DNA of 64,000 nucleotides, taken from NCBI GenBank assembly GCA_959019775.1, contig CAUEPS010000004.1:1-64000 (forward strand), read 5' to 3'. Source of the stretch: an uncultured Collinsella sp. (lineage in GTDB: Bacteria; Actinomycetota; Coriobacteriia; Coriobacteriales; Coriobacteriaceae). Each line of letters starts with the position of its first letter. The first letter of the stretch is position 1. The position numbers and the translations under genes were made by a program. Shown piece by piece: positions 32,386 through 40,830 of this stretch. Below the pieces are notes generated by a model that was not told the DNA's origin, did no database searches, and was given only the letters and a program-made list of their open reading frames with translations.

Positions 32386-32471
32386 TTCGTGAGCTTGACG
32401 TGAGCGACATCTAGGTTTTTTTGCAACTCAATACGACACGTACGCTAACTCCCTTCAACAAGGAGGACCCT

Positions 32472-35240
32472 ATGCTGATGCTCAAAACCGCCACGGTACT
32501 CGAAGCTATCTCCAAGCGCCGCCGCACGGCGCGCCCCGCCGCTCATACCGGCCTGTCCAAGAACACCATATTCGCCACCACCCATAGCGCCGATGACGCT
32601 CTCGTACTGCTTGACGCCACGGCAAACGGCCTCACCGCCAAGCAGGCAGCCGAGCGCCTGGACGCCGTCGGCGCCAACACCATCGAGGCAACGACCAAAA
32701 CGCTCGCCCGCCGCATCGCCGACGCGTTCATCGATCCCTTCGCCGGTATCCTCGCCGCGCTCGCGCTGGTCTCGCTCTATATCGACGTGCTCGCCGTGCC
32801 CGAGCCGCAGCGCGACCCCTCCACGGTCATCGTCATCGGCATCATGCTGCTGGTATCGGGCAGCATGAAGTTTATCCAGGAAGCCCGCAGCGGCAATGCG
32901 GCCGAGGCCCTTAAGGACCTGGTCTCCAACACCTGCACCGCTCTGCGCGACGACGAGCGCATCGAGATCCCCTTCGACGAGCTCGTCCCCGGCGATGTGA
33001 TCCGTCTCTCTGCCGGCGATATGGTGCCGGCAGATGCCCGCGTCATCACCGCGCGCGACCTGTTTGTCATCGAGTCCGCACTCACCGGCGAGAGCGAGGC
33101 AGTCGAGAAGACCGCTGCCGCCACCGTCGTCGAGGGCGCCGACGGCTCCGCGCTGCCACTCTCTGCCTGCAAGAACATCGTCTTTACCGGCACCTCCGTG
33201 CAAAACGGCACCGCCATGGCGCTTGTCGTTGCCACCGGCTCGGACACCTACCTGGGCGGTATCGCCAAGATGCTCAACGGGCGCAGCGAGAAGAGCGCGT
33301 TTGACCGCGGCGTCTCGAGCGTCTCCATGCTGCTGGTGCGCCTGATGCTCGTTATGGCGCCGGCCGTCTTTGCCATCAACGCCGCCACCAAGGGCAACGT
33401 CATCGACGCGCTGCTGTTCGCCACGAGCGTGTCCGTGGGCATCACGCCGCAGATGCTCCCCGTCATCGTGACCACGAGCCTGTCGCAGGGCGCCAAGGAC
33501 CTCGCCCGTCGCCAGGTTATCGTCAAGGAGCTGCCGGCGATTCAAAACCTGGGTGCCATGGACGTCCTGTGCTGTGACAAGACCGGCACCCTCACCGAAG
33601 ACCGCATCGTACTCGAGCGCTACCTCAACACCGACGGCAACGAGGACGCACGCGTGCTGCGCCATGCGTTTTTGAACAGCTTCTTCCAGACCGGCCTCAA
33701 AAATCTTATCGACCTGGCCGTAATCGACCGTGCCGATGTGACACCCTCGACCGTCGCACCCGATTCCATGCTGGGCCAGAGCCTGCGCGACCGTTACACC
33801 AAGGTCGACGAGGTTCCCTTCGATTTCTCACGCCGTCGCCTGAGCGTAGTTGTCTCCGACGCCCAGGGCAAAACCCAGATGGTTACGAAGGGAGCTGCCG
33901 AGGAAATGCTCGAGATCTGCTCCTTTGTCGAGGTCAACGGTATCGCCCGGCCACTCGCCGAAGACAAGCTCGCCCAGATTCGCAAGCAGGTCGCCGATCT
34001 TAACGCCGAGGGCCTGCGCGTGATTGCCGTGGCGCAGAAAACCGACCCGCGCTGCGTGGGCGAGTTTAGCATCGCCGACGAATGCGACATGGTGCTGATG
34101 GGCTTTTTGGCCTTCCTCGATCCACCCAAAGCAAGTGCCGCGGGCGCCGTCGCCACCCTCGAGGCCAAGGGCGTGGCGGTGAAGGTCCTGACCGGCGACA
34201 ACGACCGCGTCGCCGCCACCGTCTGCGAGCAGATCGGCATCGACGCGAGCAACGTCTTGCTCGGCTCCGAGATCGATGCGCTCGATGACACCGAGTTTGC
34301 CGAGCGCGCCGAGAAAACCCACCTCTTCGCCAAGCTCTCGCCGCTGCAGAAGGCGCGCCTGGTGCGCGTCATGCGCGAGCTGCTCGGCCACACCGTGGGC
34401 TTTATGGGCGACGGCATCAACGACGCCGCCGCCATGCGTGCGAGCGATTGCGGCATCTCGGTCGATTCGGCCGTCGACATTGCCAAGGAATCCGCCGATA
34501 TCATCTTGCTTCAGAAGGACCTGGGCGTGCTCGAGCGCGGCATCATCGAAGGCCGCCGCACCTACGGCAACCTGCTCAAGTACCTCAAGACCACAGTGAG
34601 CTCCAACTTTGGCAACGTGCTGTCCGTGACCGTCGCGAGCCTGTTCTTGCCGTTTTTGCCCATGAGTGCCCTGCAGCTGGTACTGCTGTCGCTGGTCTAT
34701 GAGATCGTGTGCATCGCGCTACCGTGGGACACCGTCGATGACGCCTGGACTGCCCGCCCGCGTGCCTGGGACGCCGCGTCCATCAAGGGCTTTATGCTCG
34801 AGCTGGGCCCCGTGAGCTCGCTGTTTGACATCGTGACCTTCGCCGCGCTCTTCTTTGTCATGTGCCCCGCCGCCGTGGACGCAAGCTGGCCCGAGCTTGC
34901 CGCCGCGGGCGACGTCGCGGGTATGGCGACCTTCGCTGCACTCTTCCAGAGCGGCTGGTTTGTCGAGTCCATGTGGTCGCAGACACTCGTGGTCCACATG
35001 CTGCGCTCCCCGCATCTGCCGAGCCCGCGCGACCACGCCGCGCCCGCTCTGTGCGTTCTCACCGTGCTGGGTCTGGCGCTCGTCACCTGGCTGCCGGCAA
35101 GCCCCATCGCCGATGCGCTCGGCCTCATGACACTGCCCGCGGGCTTTTTCGCGCTGCTCATCGGCATCGTCACCGCCTATATTGCGCTGACCCAGCTGAC
35201 AAAGCGCCGCTTCATAGCCCGCCACGGCGAACTGCTGTAA
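32472..35240 (+). CDS. mgtA: Magnesium-translocating P-type ATPase
   Basis: A 922-residue inner-membrane P3-type ATPase that imports Mg2+. The phosphorylation site DKTGTLTEDR is near residue 370, the TGES actuator motif is in ALTGESEAVEK, the nucleotide-binding part has TKGAAEEM, and the hinge is MGDGINDAAAMRASD. About ten membrane segments are visible, four before and six after the hinge. Length matches MgtA/MgtB (~900). AGGAGG precedes the ATG at 32472; an upstream ATG at 32421 lacks a ribosome site. The gene is monocistronic and closed by a strong terminator. Confidence 0.96.
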   Translation: MLMLKTATVLEAISKRRRTARPAAHTGLSKNTIFATTHSADDALVLLDATANGLTAKQAAERLDAVGANTIEATTKTLARRIADAFIDPFAGILAALALVSLYIDVLAVPEPQRDPSTVIVIGIMLLVSGSMKFIQEARSGNAAEALKDLVSNTCTALRDDERIEIPFDELVPGDVIRLSAGDMVPADARVITARDLFVIESALTGESEAVEKTAAATVVEGADGSALPLSACKNIVFTGTSVQNGTAMALVVATGSDTYLGGIAKMLNGRSEKSAFDRGVSSVSMLLVRLMLVMAPAVFAINAATKGNVIDALLFATSVSVGITPQMLPVIVTTSLSQGAKDLARRQVIVKELPAIQNLGAMDVLCCDKTGTLTEDRIVLERYLNTDGNEDARVLRHAFLNSFFQTGLKNLIDLAVIDRADVTPSTVAPDSMLGQSLRDRYTKVDEVPFDFSRRRLSVVVSDAQGKTQMVTKGAAEEMLEICSFVEVNGIARPLAEDKLAQIRKQVADLNAEGLRVIAVAQKTDPRCVGEFSIADECDMVLMGFLAFLDPPKASAAGAVATLEAKGVAVKVLTGDNDRVAATVCEQIGIDASNVLLGSEIDALDDTEFAERAEKTHLFAKLSPLQKARLVRVMRELLGHTVGFMGDGINDAAAMRASDCGISVDSAVDIAKESADIILLQKDLGVLERGIIEGRRTYGNLLKYLKTTVSSNFGNVLSVTVASLFLPFLPMSALQLVLLSLVYEIVCIALPWDTVDDAWTARPRAWDAASIKGFMLELGPVSSLFDIVTFAALFFVMCPAAVDASWPELAAAGDVAGMATFAALFQSGWFVESMWSQTLVVHMLRSPHLPSPRDHAAPALCVLTVLGLALVTWLPASPIADALGLMTLPAGFFALLIGIVTAYIALTQLTKRRFIARHGELL

Positions 35241-35256
35241 CAGACAGCCCTAAGGC

Positions 35257-35297
35257 AAAACCACCACAAAGGTGCCTGTCCCCTTTGTGGTGGTTTT
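35257..35297. terminator. Bidirectional terminator made by a GTCCC-loop hairpin
   Basis: Perfect 15 bp arms AAAACCACCACAAAG (35257-35271) and CTTTGTGGTGGTTTT (35283-35297) around GTGCCTGTCCC. The A- and T-tails make it a good terminator for both mgtA and the convergent lipoprotein gene. It is also a member of the dispersed repeat family. Confidence 0.88.
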
Positions 35298-35303
35298 GGA
35301 GCG

Positions 35304-35981
35304 TTACGAGGCGTTGGTCAGGCGACTCCAGAGCTCATCGATATCGATCTGGTCGCCGCCGCTCAAGTAGCCGGTTCGAATAAAAGCCTCATTGTAGATA
35401 TAGATGTCATGAGCGCTATCGCCATCGTCTTCGGTGCCGTTGGCCATAATCACGTAGCGGTGGCCGTCAAGCGCCTTGACCAGCCAATACTGGGTATCAT
35501 CGATCGTGCATTTCTCCTGCACCATCGCCGCATCGCCAATCGCGCCGATGAGCGCCCGCTCGCCCTTCGTATAGCCGCCCACCGAGAGTAGAATCGCGAC
35601 GTTTTCGTCTCCGCCGCCCGGTTCAAGCTCCTCGTACTCGGACTCCGAAAGCGGTATCGCGCTGTTCGCAAGTTCGTCCACATCGTCCGAAACCTTGGAA
35701 AAGGTAAAAGCGAAAAATCCCGCGTCATCGACGGCGCCGTAGCCCACGTTCTCGCCTTGCCACTCATAATTTTGATGTTTGAGCAGGCGCACCATATCGG
35801 CACCAGCCAAGTTGATCGCGGCATAGACCGTCACGTTAGCATTGTCGTCCACGCAGGCGGCGTCCGCCGTGCTCGCTGCTTTGGCGCCGCCCGTTGTGCC
35901 CGAGCAGCCAGCCAGCGCGCAAGCCGCCGCGCCCGCGCCCGCCACAAAGACCGCACGGCTCATCGTCATCTCGTTCATCAT
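35304..35981 (-). CDS. Lipoprotein, paralogue of the next upstream gene
   Basis: A 225-residue secreted lipoprotein. The signal is MTMSRAVFVAGAGAAACALA followed by GCSG; the lipobox Cys is at about residue 28. The mature part is acidic, with two cysteines, and ends SGGDQIDIDELWSRL. It resembles the 36017 protein in signal (SRxxFVAxAG), in its central YxWQ segment and in the C-terminal GG..I.E.W pattern. So the two are duplicates. The function is unknown. GAGGGAC precedes the ATG. Confidence 0.8.
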   Translation of the reverse strand: MMNEMTMSRAVFVAGAGAAACALAGCSGTTGGAKAASTADAACVDDNANVTVYAAINLAGADMVRLLKHQNYEWQGENVGYGAVDDAGFFAFTFSKVSDDVDELANSAIPLSESEYEELEPGGGDENVAILLSVGGYTKGERALIGAIGDAAMVQEKCTIDDTQYWLVKALDGHRYVIMANGTEDDGDSAHDIYIYNEAFIRTGYLSGGDQIDIDELWSRLTNAS

Positions 35982-36016
35982 GTTCGTCCCTCGCTATGCT
36001 ATTGGCCGCATCGCAC

Positions 36017-36772
36017 TTAGCCGAGCGCGCGCCCGGTCTTCTCCTGCCAAAATTCGTTAATCGTGGGGGCACCGCCGCCTTGGGTAAACGTACCGGTTTT
36101 GATGGCCTCCTCGGTAATGAGGTCCAGGCGGTAGTCGCCGTTTTCCATTTGGCTCACCATGGCAACGTGACGCGCCATGTTGGAACCGTAGACGCACGCA
36201 ATCCACGAGCCCGAGGTAATCTGCGCGCGGTCCTCAACCGGAACGGAAAAGCCCGCGATAACATCCTCGCAGCTCGAATAGCCCGCAAGCTGCAGCGTAA
36301 ACATCACGGTACTCCCGGTGCCGCCCTTGTCGAGCTTTCCGATTTCATCCTCGCCGAGCCATTCGGTTGCGCCATCCTTGCTGATATTGCAGACGCTGAG
36401 CACGCGACCTGCCTCGTTCTCGTACATCTCGAGCGCATCTTGCCAGGTATAACCCTGTTGCGACGCAAACTCCTGCAACTGCCAGCCCTTAAGCTCGAGC
36501 AACGCTGCGATGCTGATGTTGCGGTGCGCATCCCAGCAGTCATCCGACCACGTATCGAACGCGTCCGCCGAGCCGCTGTCTGTGTCCGCACCGCCGCCCG
36601 CATCACCGGAATCACCCGATGACGAGCCCGCATCCATCTTGTCCTTTACCGGGCGATCGTCGTTAAAACCCGTCGTGTCCTGCGCCTGCTGTCCGCCGCA
36701 TCCCGCAAGCGTCAGCAACGCCGTTCCCGCCGCCGCGACAAACGCCGTGCGCGAAATAACCGTCTCCCTCAT
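36017..36772 (-). CDS. Lipoprotein, paralogue of the neighbouring gene
   Basis: A 251-residue secreted lipoprotein. Signal: VISRTAFVAAAGTALLTLAGCG. A low-complexity Asp/Gly/Ser linker (residues ~45-70) follows, then a globular domain (AALLELKGWQLQEFASQQGY to TGTFTQGGGAPTINEFWQ). It is related to the 35304 protein. The start at 36772 is chosen because upstream in-frame residues break the signal peptide. It lies 35 bases from its paralogue on the same strand, so both are probably co-transcribed. Confidence 0.8.
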   Translation of the reverse strand: MRETVISRTAFVAAAGTALLTLAGCGGQQAQDTTGFNDDRPVKDKMDAGSSSGDSGDAGGGADTDSGSADAFDTWSDDCWDAHRNISIAALLELKGWQLQEFASQQGYTWQDALEMYENEAGRVLSVCNISKDGATEWLGEDEIGKLDKGGTGSTVMFTLQLAGYSSCEDVIAGFSVPVEDRAQITSGSWIACVYGSNMARHVAMVSQMENGDYRLDLITEEAIKTGTFTQGGGAPTINEFWQEKTGRALG

Positions 36773-36846
36773 CGTTGTTCCTTTCCCGTTTCTTATCACA
36801 GCGCCGAGCAACGCCTCGACACCGATCCTCCCGTAGCCCACTCACG

Positions 36847-38409
36847 CTATTGACGGGGCAGCTCCGTCCAGCCAAAACCGGGCTCAAAGCCATCGCGCGT
36901 GCCGATCACGTCGCCCGAGCCGTTCACCCAAGCTTGATCCGCCATCACCGAAACCTCGACATCGGTACCGTCGGGCCTGGTGTAATGGTTGACCCCGCGG
37001 ATGGCATCGGAATACGACGCCGCGCCCGTTCCCACACCTGCGCTGGAGAAATTGGCCGCGCTGGCGGCCATATTCGCGGCGTGTTGACGATCGCTGCGCT
37101 CAAACCAAGCCTGCTGGTAGCTGTCGAACGCCGCCTGCTGCGAGGCATGCATCTGCTGCCAGGCCGCGAACTGCTGTTGCTGCTGGGCGATGTTCATCTG
37201 CGTGCGCTGACGCTGCTCGAGCACCATCTGCTGCTTTTGAGCGCACGCTTCGCGCGCAATCGACGGGTTGAGCCGCAGAGTCGACGCCATTGAGGCAAGC
37301 GCCGTGGAGGCCGCCTCGTCCAGACGGCCTTCCGGCGCAACCAGGCAGAAGCTGTCCCTGATACGCCACTGCAACAGGTCTGCCGCGCCCAGCTTGAACG
37401 GCGCCCCGTCTGGGCAATCGCCCTGATCCGGAGCCTGATCTTTCGCGGCGCGCTGACCCGCCGCCGCAGCCGCCTGGCGCTCGCGCAGGCGCTTACCCAG
37501 AACGCCACCGATCAGTCCGCTCGAAAGGCCCGCGCCCAGCAGTGCCTCGGCCCCGGCGGCAACGCCTTTACCCACAGAACCCGCGACTCCACCGATCGAG
37601 ACTACATAGCCCTCGACCTTTGCCGCCACTGCAAGCTCGGTAGGCGCCGGGACGCCCGCGAGCCGATATCGACGCATGCGGCACTCATAGACCACATCGC
37701 TCGGTTCCATCGAAAAGCCCTGAATCGCAAAGTCGTTTGCAGCCTCGCGCTTTACGCGAGCACGCTCATGTTCAATATCGCCTGCCGCGCTCGACGGATA
37801 GGGTTGCTCGGCCACAACCTCCGCCCGTGCGCCCAATTGCGCCGCGCAGGCTTGAGCTAACTCGTCGCACGCCGCCTCCACGTGCACAAACGCCTTGCGC
37901 TCGGTTTGCGTGGGGATACGCTTGGCAACGGCGCCCGCGTCCACGTAGCAGAGCTCGGAGCGATACATGATGCGTTCGCCCGCCGGGCCTGCCGCCGTCA
38001 CGCCAACTGAAATCGGGCAGTCGAAACTACTGCTGCGCTCAAGATGCGCCTCTTCGATACGCCAACCCCGCGGCAGCGCCACTTGCGCGAGCGCTTGGCC
38101 GCCAGAGGCATCGCATGCGGTGTGGAGCTCAAGGTCGCCGACGCGGGGAGCATCCGCTGCGGCCACGTCGCGGACCGGCGACGCGGCGTCGGCATCCTGC
38201 ATCGGCACATCGACCGGCGCGTTCGCGCTCGGCTCACAACCTTCGCCCGCGCCATCATCGGCAGCCGCCCCATTTGCGTGTTCCGCGACACCCGGGTCAT
38301 CCTCAACGCTCTCAAGCCGAACACCGCAGCCCGGGCAAAATCGCACCGGCACGCCGGCGACCCGCGGCAGCTGCATCCCGCACGCCGGGCAGAATCTCAA
38401 ATCACTCAT
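36847..38409 (-). CDS. Zinc-ribbon protein with Gln-rich C-terminal region
   Basis: A 520-residue protein. Two zinc ribbons open it (FCPACGMQL and FCPGCGVRL), followed by an acidic Ala/Asp linker (45-100). A beta-rich middle domain of unknown type follows, then a Gly/Ala hydrophobic stretch (VVSIGGVAGSVGKGVAAGAE) that may insert in or sit on membranes. The C-terminal part is Gln-rich (NIAQQQQQFAAWQQMH) and ends FGWTELPRQ. The start at 38409 has a GAGGGG site. It is upstream of the lipoprotein pair and downstream of a membrane-anchored protein, a set that looks like one operon. No enzymatic motif seen. Confidence 0.78.
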   Translation of the reverse strand: MSDLRFCPACGMQLPRVAGVPVRFCPGCGVRLESVEDDPGVAEHANGAAADDGAGEGCEPSANAPVDVPMQDADAASPVRDVAAADAPRVGDLELHTACDASGGQALAQVALPRGWRIEEAHLERSSSFDCPISVGVTAAGPAGERIMYRSELCYVDAGAVAKRIPTQTERKAFVHVEAACDELAQACAAQLGARAEVVAEQPYPSSAAGDIEHERARVKREAANDFAIQGFSMEPSDVVYECRMRRYRLAGVPAPTELAVAAKVEGYVVSIGGVAGSVGKGVAAGAEALLGAGLSSGLIGGVLGKRLRERQAAAAAGQRAAKDQAPDQGDCPDGAPFKLGAADLLQWRIRDSFCLVAPEGRLDEAASTALASMASTLRLNPSIAREACAQKQQMVLEQRQRTQMNIAQQQQQFAAWQQMHASQQAAFDSYQQAWFERSDRQHAANMAASAANFSSAGVGTGAASYSDAIRGVNHYTRPDGTDVEVSVMADQAWVNGSGDVIGTRDGFEPGFGWTELPRQ

Positions 38410-38426
38410 CCCGTACACCCCTCATT

Positions 38427-38879
38427 TCATTGGCTGTTCTTGATGGCGGCTAGCTGTCGCCACAGTTCATCGGCACCGTCAAGGCGATATGCCGTCTTGT
38501 CGAGCACGATATTCCCGCCCTCGAACTCCACCGATTGCTCCGAGCCGTCTTCATAGACAAAGACGAGCGTGCGACCGGCATCGCTCATCCGCTCATCCAC
38601 CGCACCTCCCACGGTGCAATCGTCGAGCGCGGCAAAAGTCGATGCGACCAGCTCGGCATCGTCGGTCTCATAGATCGTCCGCGCCTCGCCGTCCTCGATA
38701 AGCTTGACTGCCACCGGATCGGCAGCACAATCGTTCAGCAACGCTTGCGCGGCGTTCTTTCCCTGGTCGGCACGGGCACCAAAGCCGTATGCCCGCACAT
38801 GCGTCACCGCCGCAGCAAGGACCACCACGGCGATAAGCGCGCCCGCAATTTTATTAGACGAGCAATCACGAGACGCCAT
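38427..38879 (-). CDS. Membrane-anchored hypothetical protein
   Basis: A 150-residue protein with one N-terminal membrane segment (IAGALIAVVVLAAAVTHV, residues 12-29) and an acidic extracytoplasmic domain ending LDGADELWRQLAAIK. That ending recalls the DELWSRL tail of the 35304 lipoprotein, so it may be a third, diverged relative. It is 17 bases upstream of the zinc-ribbon gene. AAGGGG precedes the ATG. Confidence 0.75.
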   Translation of the reverse strand: MASRDCSSNKIAGALIAVVVLAAAVTHVRAYGFGARADQGKNAAQALLNDCAADPVAVKLIEDGEARTIYETDDAELVASTFAALDDCTVGGAVDERMSDAGRTLVFVYEDGSEQSVEFEGGNIVLDKTAYRLDGADELWRQLAAIKNSQ

Positions 38880-38981
38880 AGGCCCACCCCTTCCGTTCTG
38901 CTCCGCTCAACATCACATTCATATGCCTTTGAGCGCCAAAACGGCAGGTGACAAATGTCTCATATTCATATTTTTGCAGGT

Positions 38982-39022
38982 AAAACCACCACAAAGGTGC
39001 CTGTCCCCTTCGTGGTGGTTTT
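38982..39022. terminator. GTCCC-loop hairpin acting as terminator of the LuxR-fusion gene
   Basis: AAAACCACCACAAAG (38982-38996) pairs with CTTCGTGGTGGTTTT (39008-39022) with one G-T pair. It directly follows the stop of the minus-strand regulator and ends in TTTT on that strand. Its loop is oriented opposite to transcription. Confidence 0.82.
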
Positions 39023-39024
39023 GG

Positions 39025-40569
39025 CTAGTCTTGGGGTGTCCAGGACCAGAAGAAATTGATGAGGGCCACGCGCGAGGCGGCACCGGTCTTTTTGTTGATC
39101 GAGGCGATATGGCGGTAGAGCGTAGAACGCGAAAGGAAGAGCGCTGCCGCAACGTCCTGCACGCTGTCGTCCGATACGACCAGCGCCTCCAGTACATCGC
39201 GCTCGCGCTTGGTAAGTCCAAAGGCGGCTACAAAACCGTCGAGTCGATCGTCAAACGAAAGCTCCGGTGTCTCCAGGGACACCGTGTCGACCTGATCGGG
39301 CGCACGGCTCACGCCAAGATCGTCGGTGGCAAACGCCAGCCCCCTGTGACCCGCTTCGTCCTCAACGCCTTGTCCAAACTGCCCCAACAGCGAGATCGCA
39401 ATGCCGACAAACAGCACGAGTACGACACCCACCGCCATCAGCACGTTTTGGCTCGAGATGATCGCCACCGCCGGAGCCGTCACAAGCATTGAGCAAATGT
39501 TGTTGATGACGCGGCCCATGCACGGCCACAGATACGACCAGCGGGCATACATCGAAATCGCGGCGAACTTCGCGGTGAAGAACACCACGAAAAAGCCCGT
39601 GCCCAGGTAAAAGATAATCGTGGCGGCGAGCGCATTGCCGCCGTTGCCATCGGTGATAAGCACAAAGAACGAGAGCGTGGACAGCATGGCGGCGCACGTC
39701 ATGATGATATTCATATACGAGCGTCCGCGCAGGTCATACAGGGCGCCGGCAGCAAGCGCACTCACAACCAGCAGCAAGCGCGGCCAGTCACCCAGATCGA
39801 TAGCGCCGGCGGCATGCGAGGTCGTAAGACCGGCATTGAGAGCCGCGAATACGCCGGTGAGGCAGGCGGTCGCCACCGTCAAGCGCACTACGGCACCCTG
39901 GAAGGCCGCCTTTGCCTCGGGATTATCGCGCCACTTGGCGCCATGCTCCGACGCATCGACCGATAGCTCGGCAATCTCGGCTTCGAACTCGGGCGCGGAC
40001 TCATCGCGTAATTTAGCTCGGCGGGTACCGTGAAGCAGCCCAACCAGCGCAATCGCACAGGCAATAAGGACAAACTGTTGAGGAATGCCCGCAGGCATCA
40101 CCATATGGTTGAGCACCTGTACCAAAATGCCCGCAGCATAAGAAACCGCCACGGCACGTGCCAGACAAGGCGTCTGCGCAAAACGCCGCGCCAGATTGGC
40201 ATGAGCGGTCGATCCGCAGTAGCCCAGGGCGCAGCACGCCACCAGACCGCCCGCAATCACAACCTGAAACTGCGCCGCCATAATCAGCAGCAGCAATGCC
40301 GACACCAGCAGCACGCCCGTCATATCGCTCGTTGCATCGATTGTCTGGGGACGGCGATAGTACAGGAGAGGACGCACAAAATAGCCGATCACGCTCGCGC
40401 CGACGACGATGCTCTCGTAGATAACGACCTCGTTCGCCGGCACAAACTCGGCCACGCGCACGTCAAAGAGGTACTCGCCGGCCAAAAACGTGAAAAAGAA
40501 AAGCGCCAGGCACAGAATCTCCCGTATGCCCCGGCGCAAATATGCGGTTGTGTCTCCCAGGGCCCTCAT
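39025..40569 (-). CDS. Membrane-domain/LuxR-HTH fusion regulator
   Basis: A 514-residue protein. Roughly twelve hydrophobic helices (residues 10-415, MFS-like) are followed by a LuxR-type helix-turn-helix (LTKRERDVLEALVVSD, VAAALFLSRSTLYRHIASIN). Membrane-tethered one-component regulators of this design are expanded in Coriobacteriia. The ligand is not known. A cytosolic insert of acidic character lies near residue 190-215. The ATG at 40569 is preceded by GGGGG. It is a single gene ended by the hairpin at 38982-39022. Confidence 0.9.
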   Translation of the reverse strand: MRALGDTTAYLRRGIREILCLALFFFTFLAGEYLFDVRVAEFVPANEVVIYESIVVGASVIGYFVRPLLYYRRPQTIDATSDMTGVLLVSALLLLIMAAQFQVVIAGGLVACCALGYCGSTAHANLARRFAQTPCLARAVAVSYAAGILVQVLNHMVMPAGIPQQFVLIACAIALVGLLHGTRRAKLRDESAPEFEAEIAELSVDASEHGAKWRDNPEAKAAFQGAVVRLTVATACLTGVFAALNAGLTTSHAAGAIDLGDWPRLLLVVSALAAGALYDLRGRSYMNIIMTCAAMLSTLSFFVLITDGNGGNALAATIIFYLGTGFFVVFFTAKFAAISMYARWSYLWPCMGRVINNICSMLVTAPAVAIISSQNVLMAVGVVLVLFVGIAISLLGQFGQGVEDEAGHRGLAFATDDLGVSRAPDQVDTVSLETPELSFDDRLDGFVAAFGLTKRERDVLEALVVSDDSVQDVAAALFLSRSTLYRHIASINKKTGAASRVALINFFWSWTPQD

Positions 40570-40680
40570 GGTAACCCCCACCCGCTTAGATGTCCGGAAA
40601 ACCATTTTAATGGAGAATGGGTCTTAGTATCCACGCAATGCCCGAACTGTTACGCATCCGGCGCAAATGCCCCAACAGCA

Positions 40681-40745
40681 GTTGCGGTGAAATAGTTCCT
40701 GTTTGACCGGCCCGGGCTGTCATTTAGGAACTATTCCACCGCAAC
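40681..40745. repeat. Family L palindrome, copy 2
   Basis: Arms GTTGCGGTGAAATAGTTCCT (40681-40700) and its near complement (40726-40745, one mismatch) around a 25-base centre. It lies between the LuxR-fusion gene's start and the end of the DUF4038-like gene. Confidence 0.88.
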
Positions 40746-40830
40746 ATATAAAGGGGACTGGGTTGTTGATATCGGAAAAGGGAGGGAGGTGCCCGGGCCG
40801 AGGGAGCAACTCGGGATCGAAGCTCGAGCG

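Larger units (their letters stand above)
32033..32471 (+). other. Leader region of mgtA
   Basis: About 440 bases separate pyrE and mgtA. On the plus strand they contain, in order, a promoter (32163-32191), a compact three-way-junction RNA (32205-32246), a 23-codon ORF with a strong ribosome site (32259-32330), a GTCCC-loop hairpin (32354-32385) and a seven-T run (32416-32422). I could not match it to the known M-box magnesium riboswitch. Confidence 0.6.
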
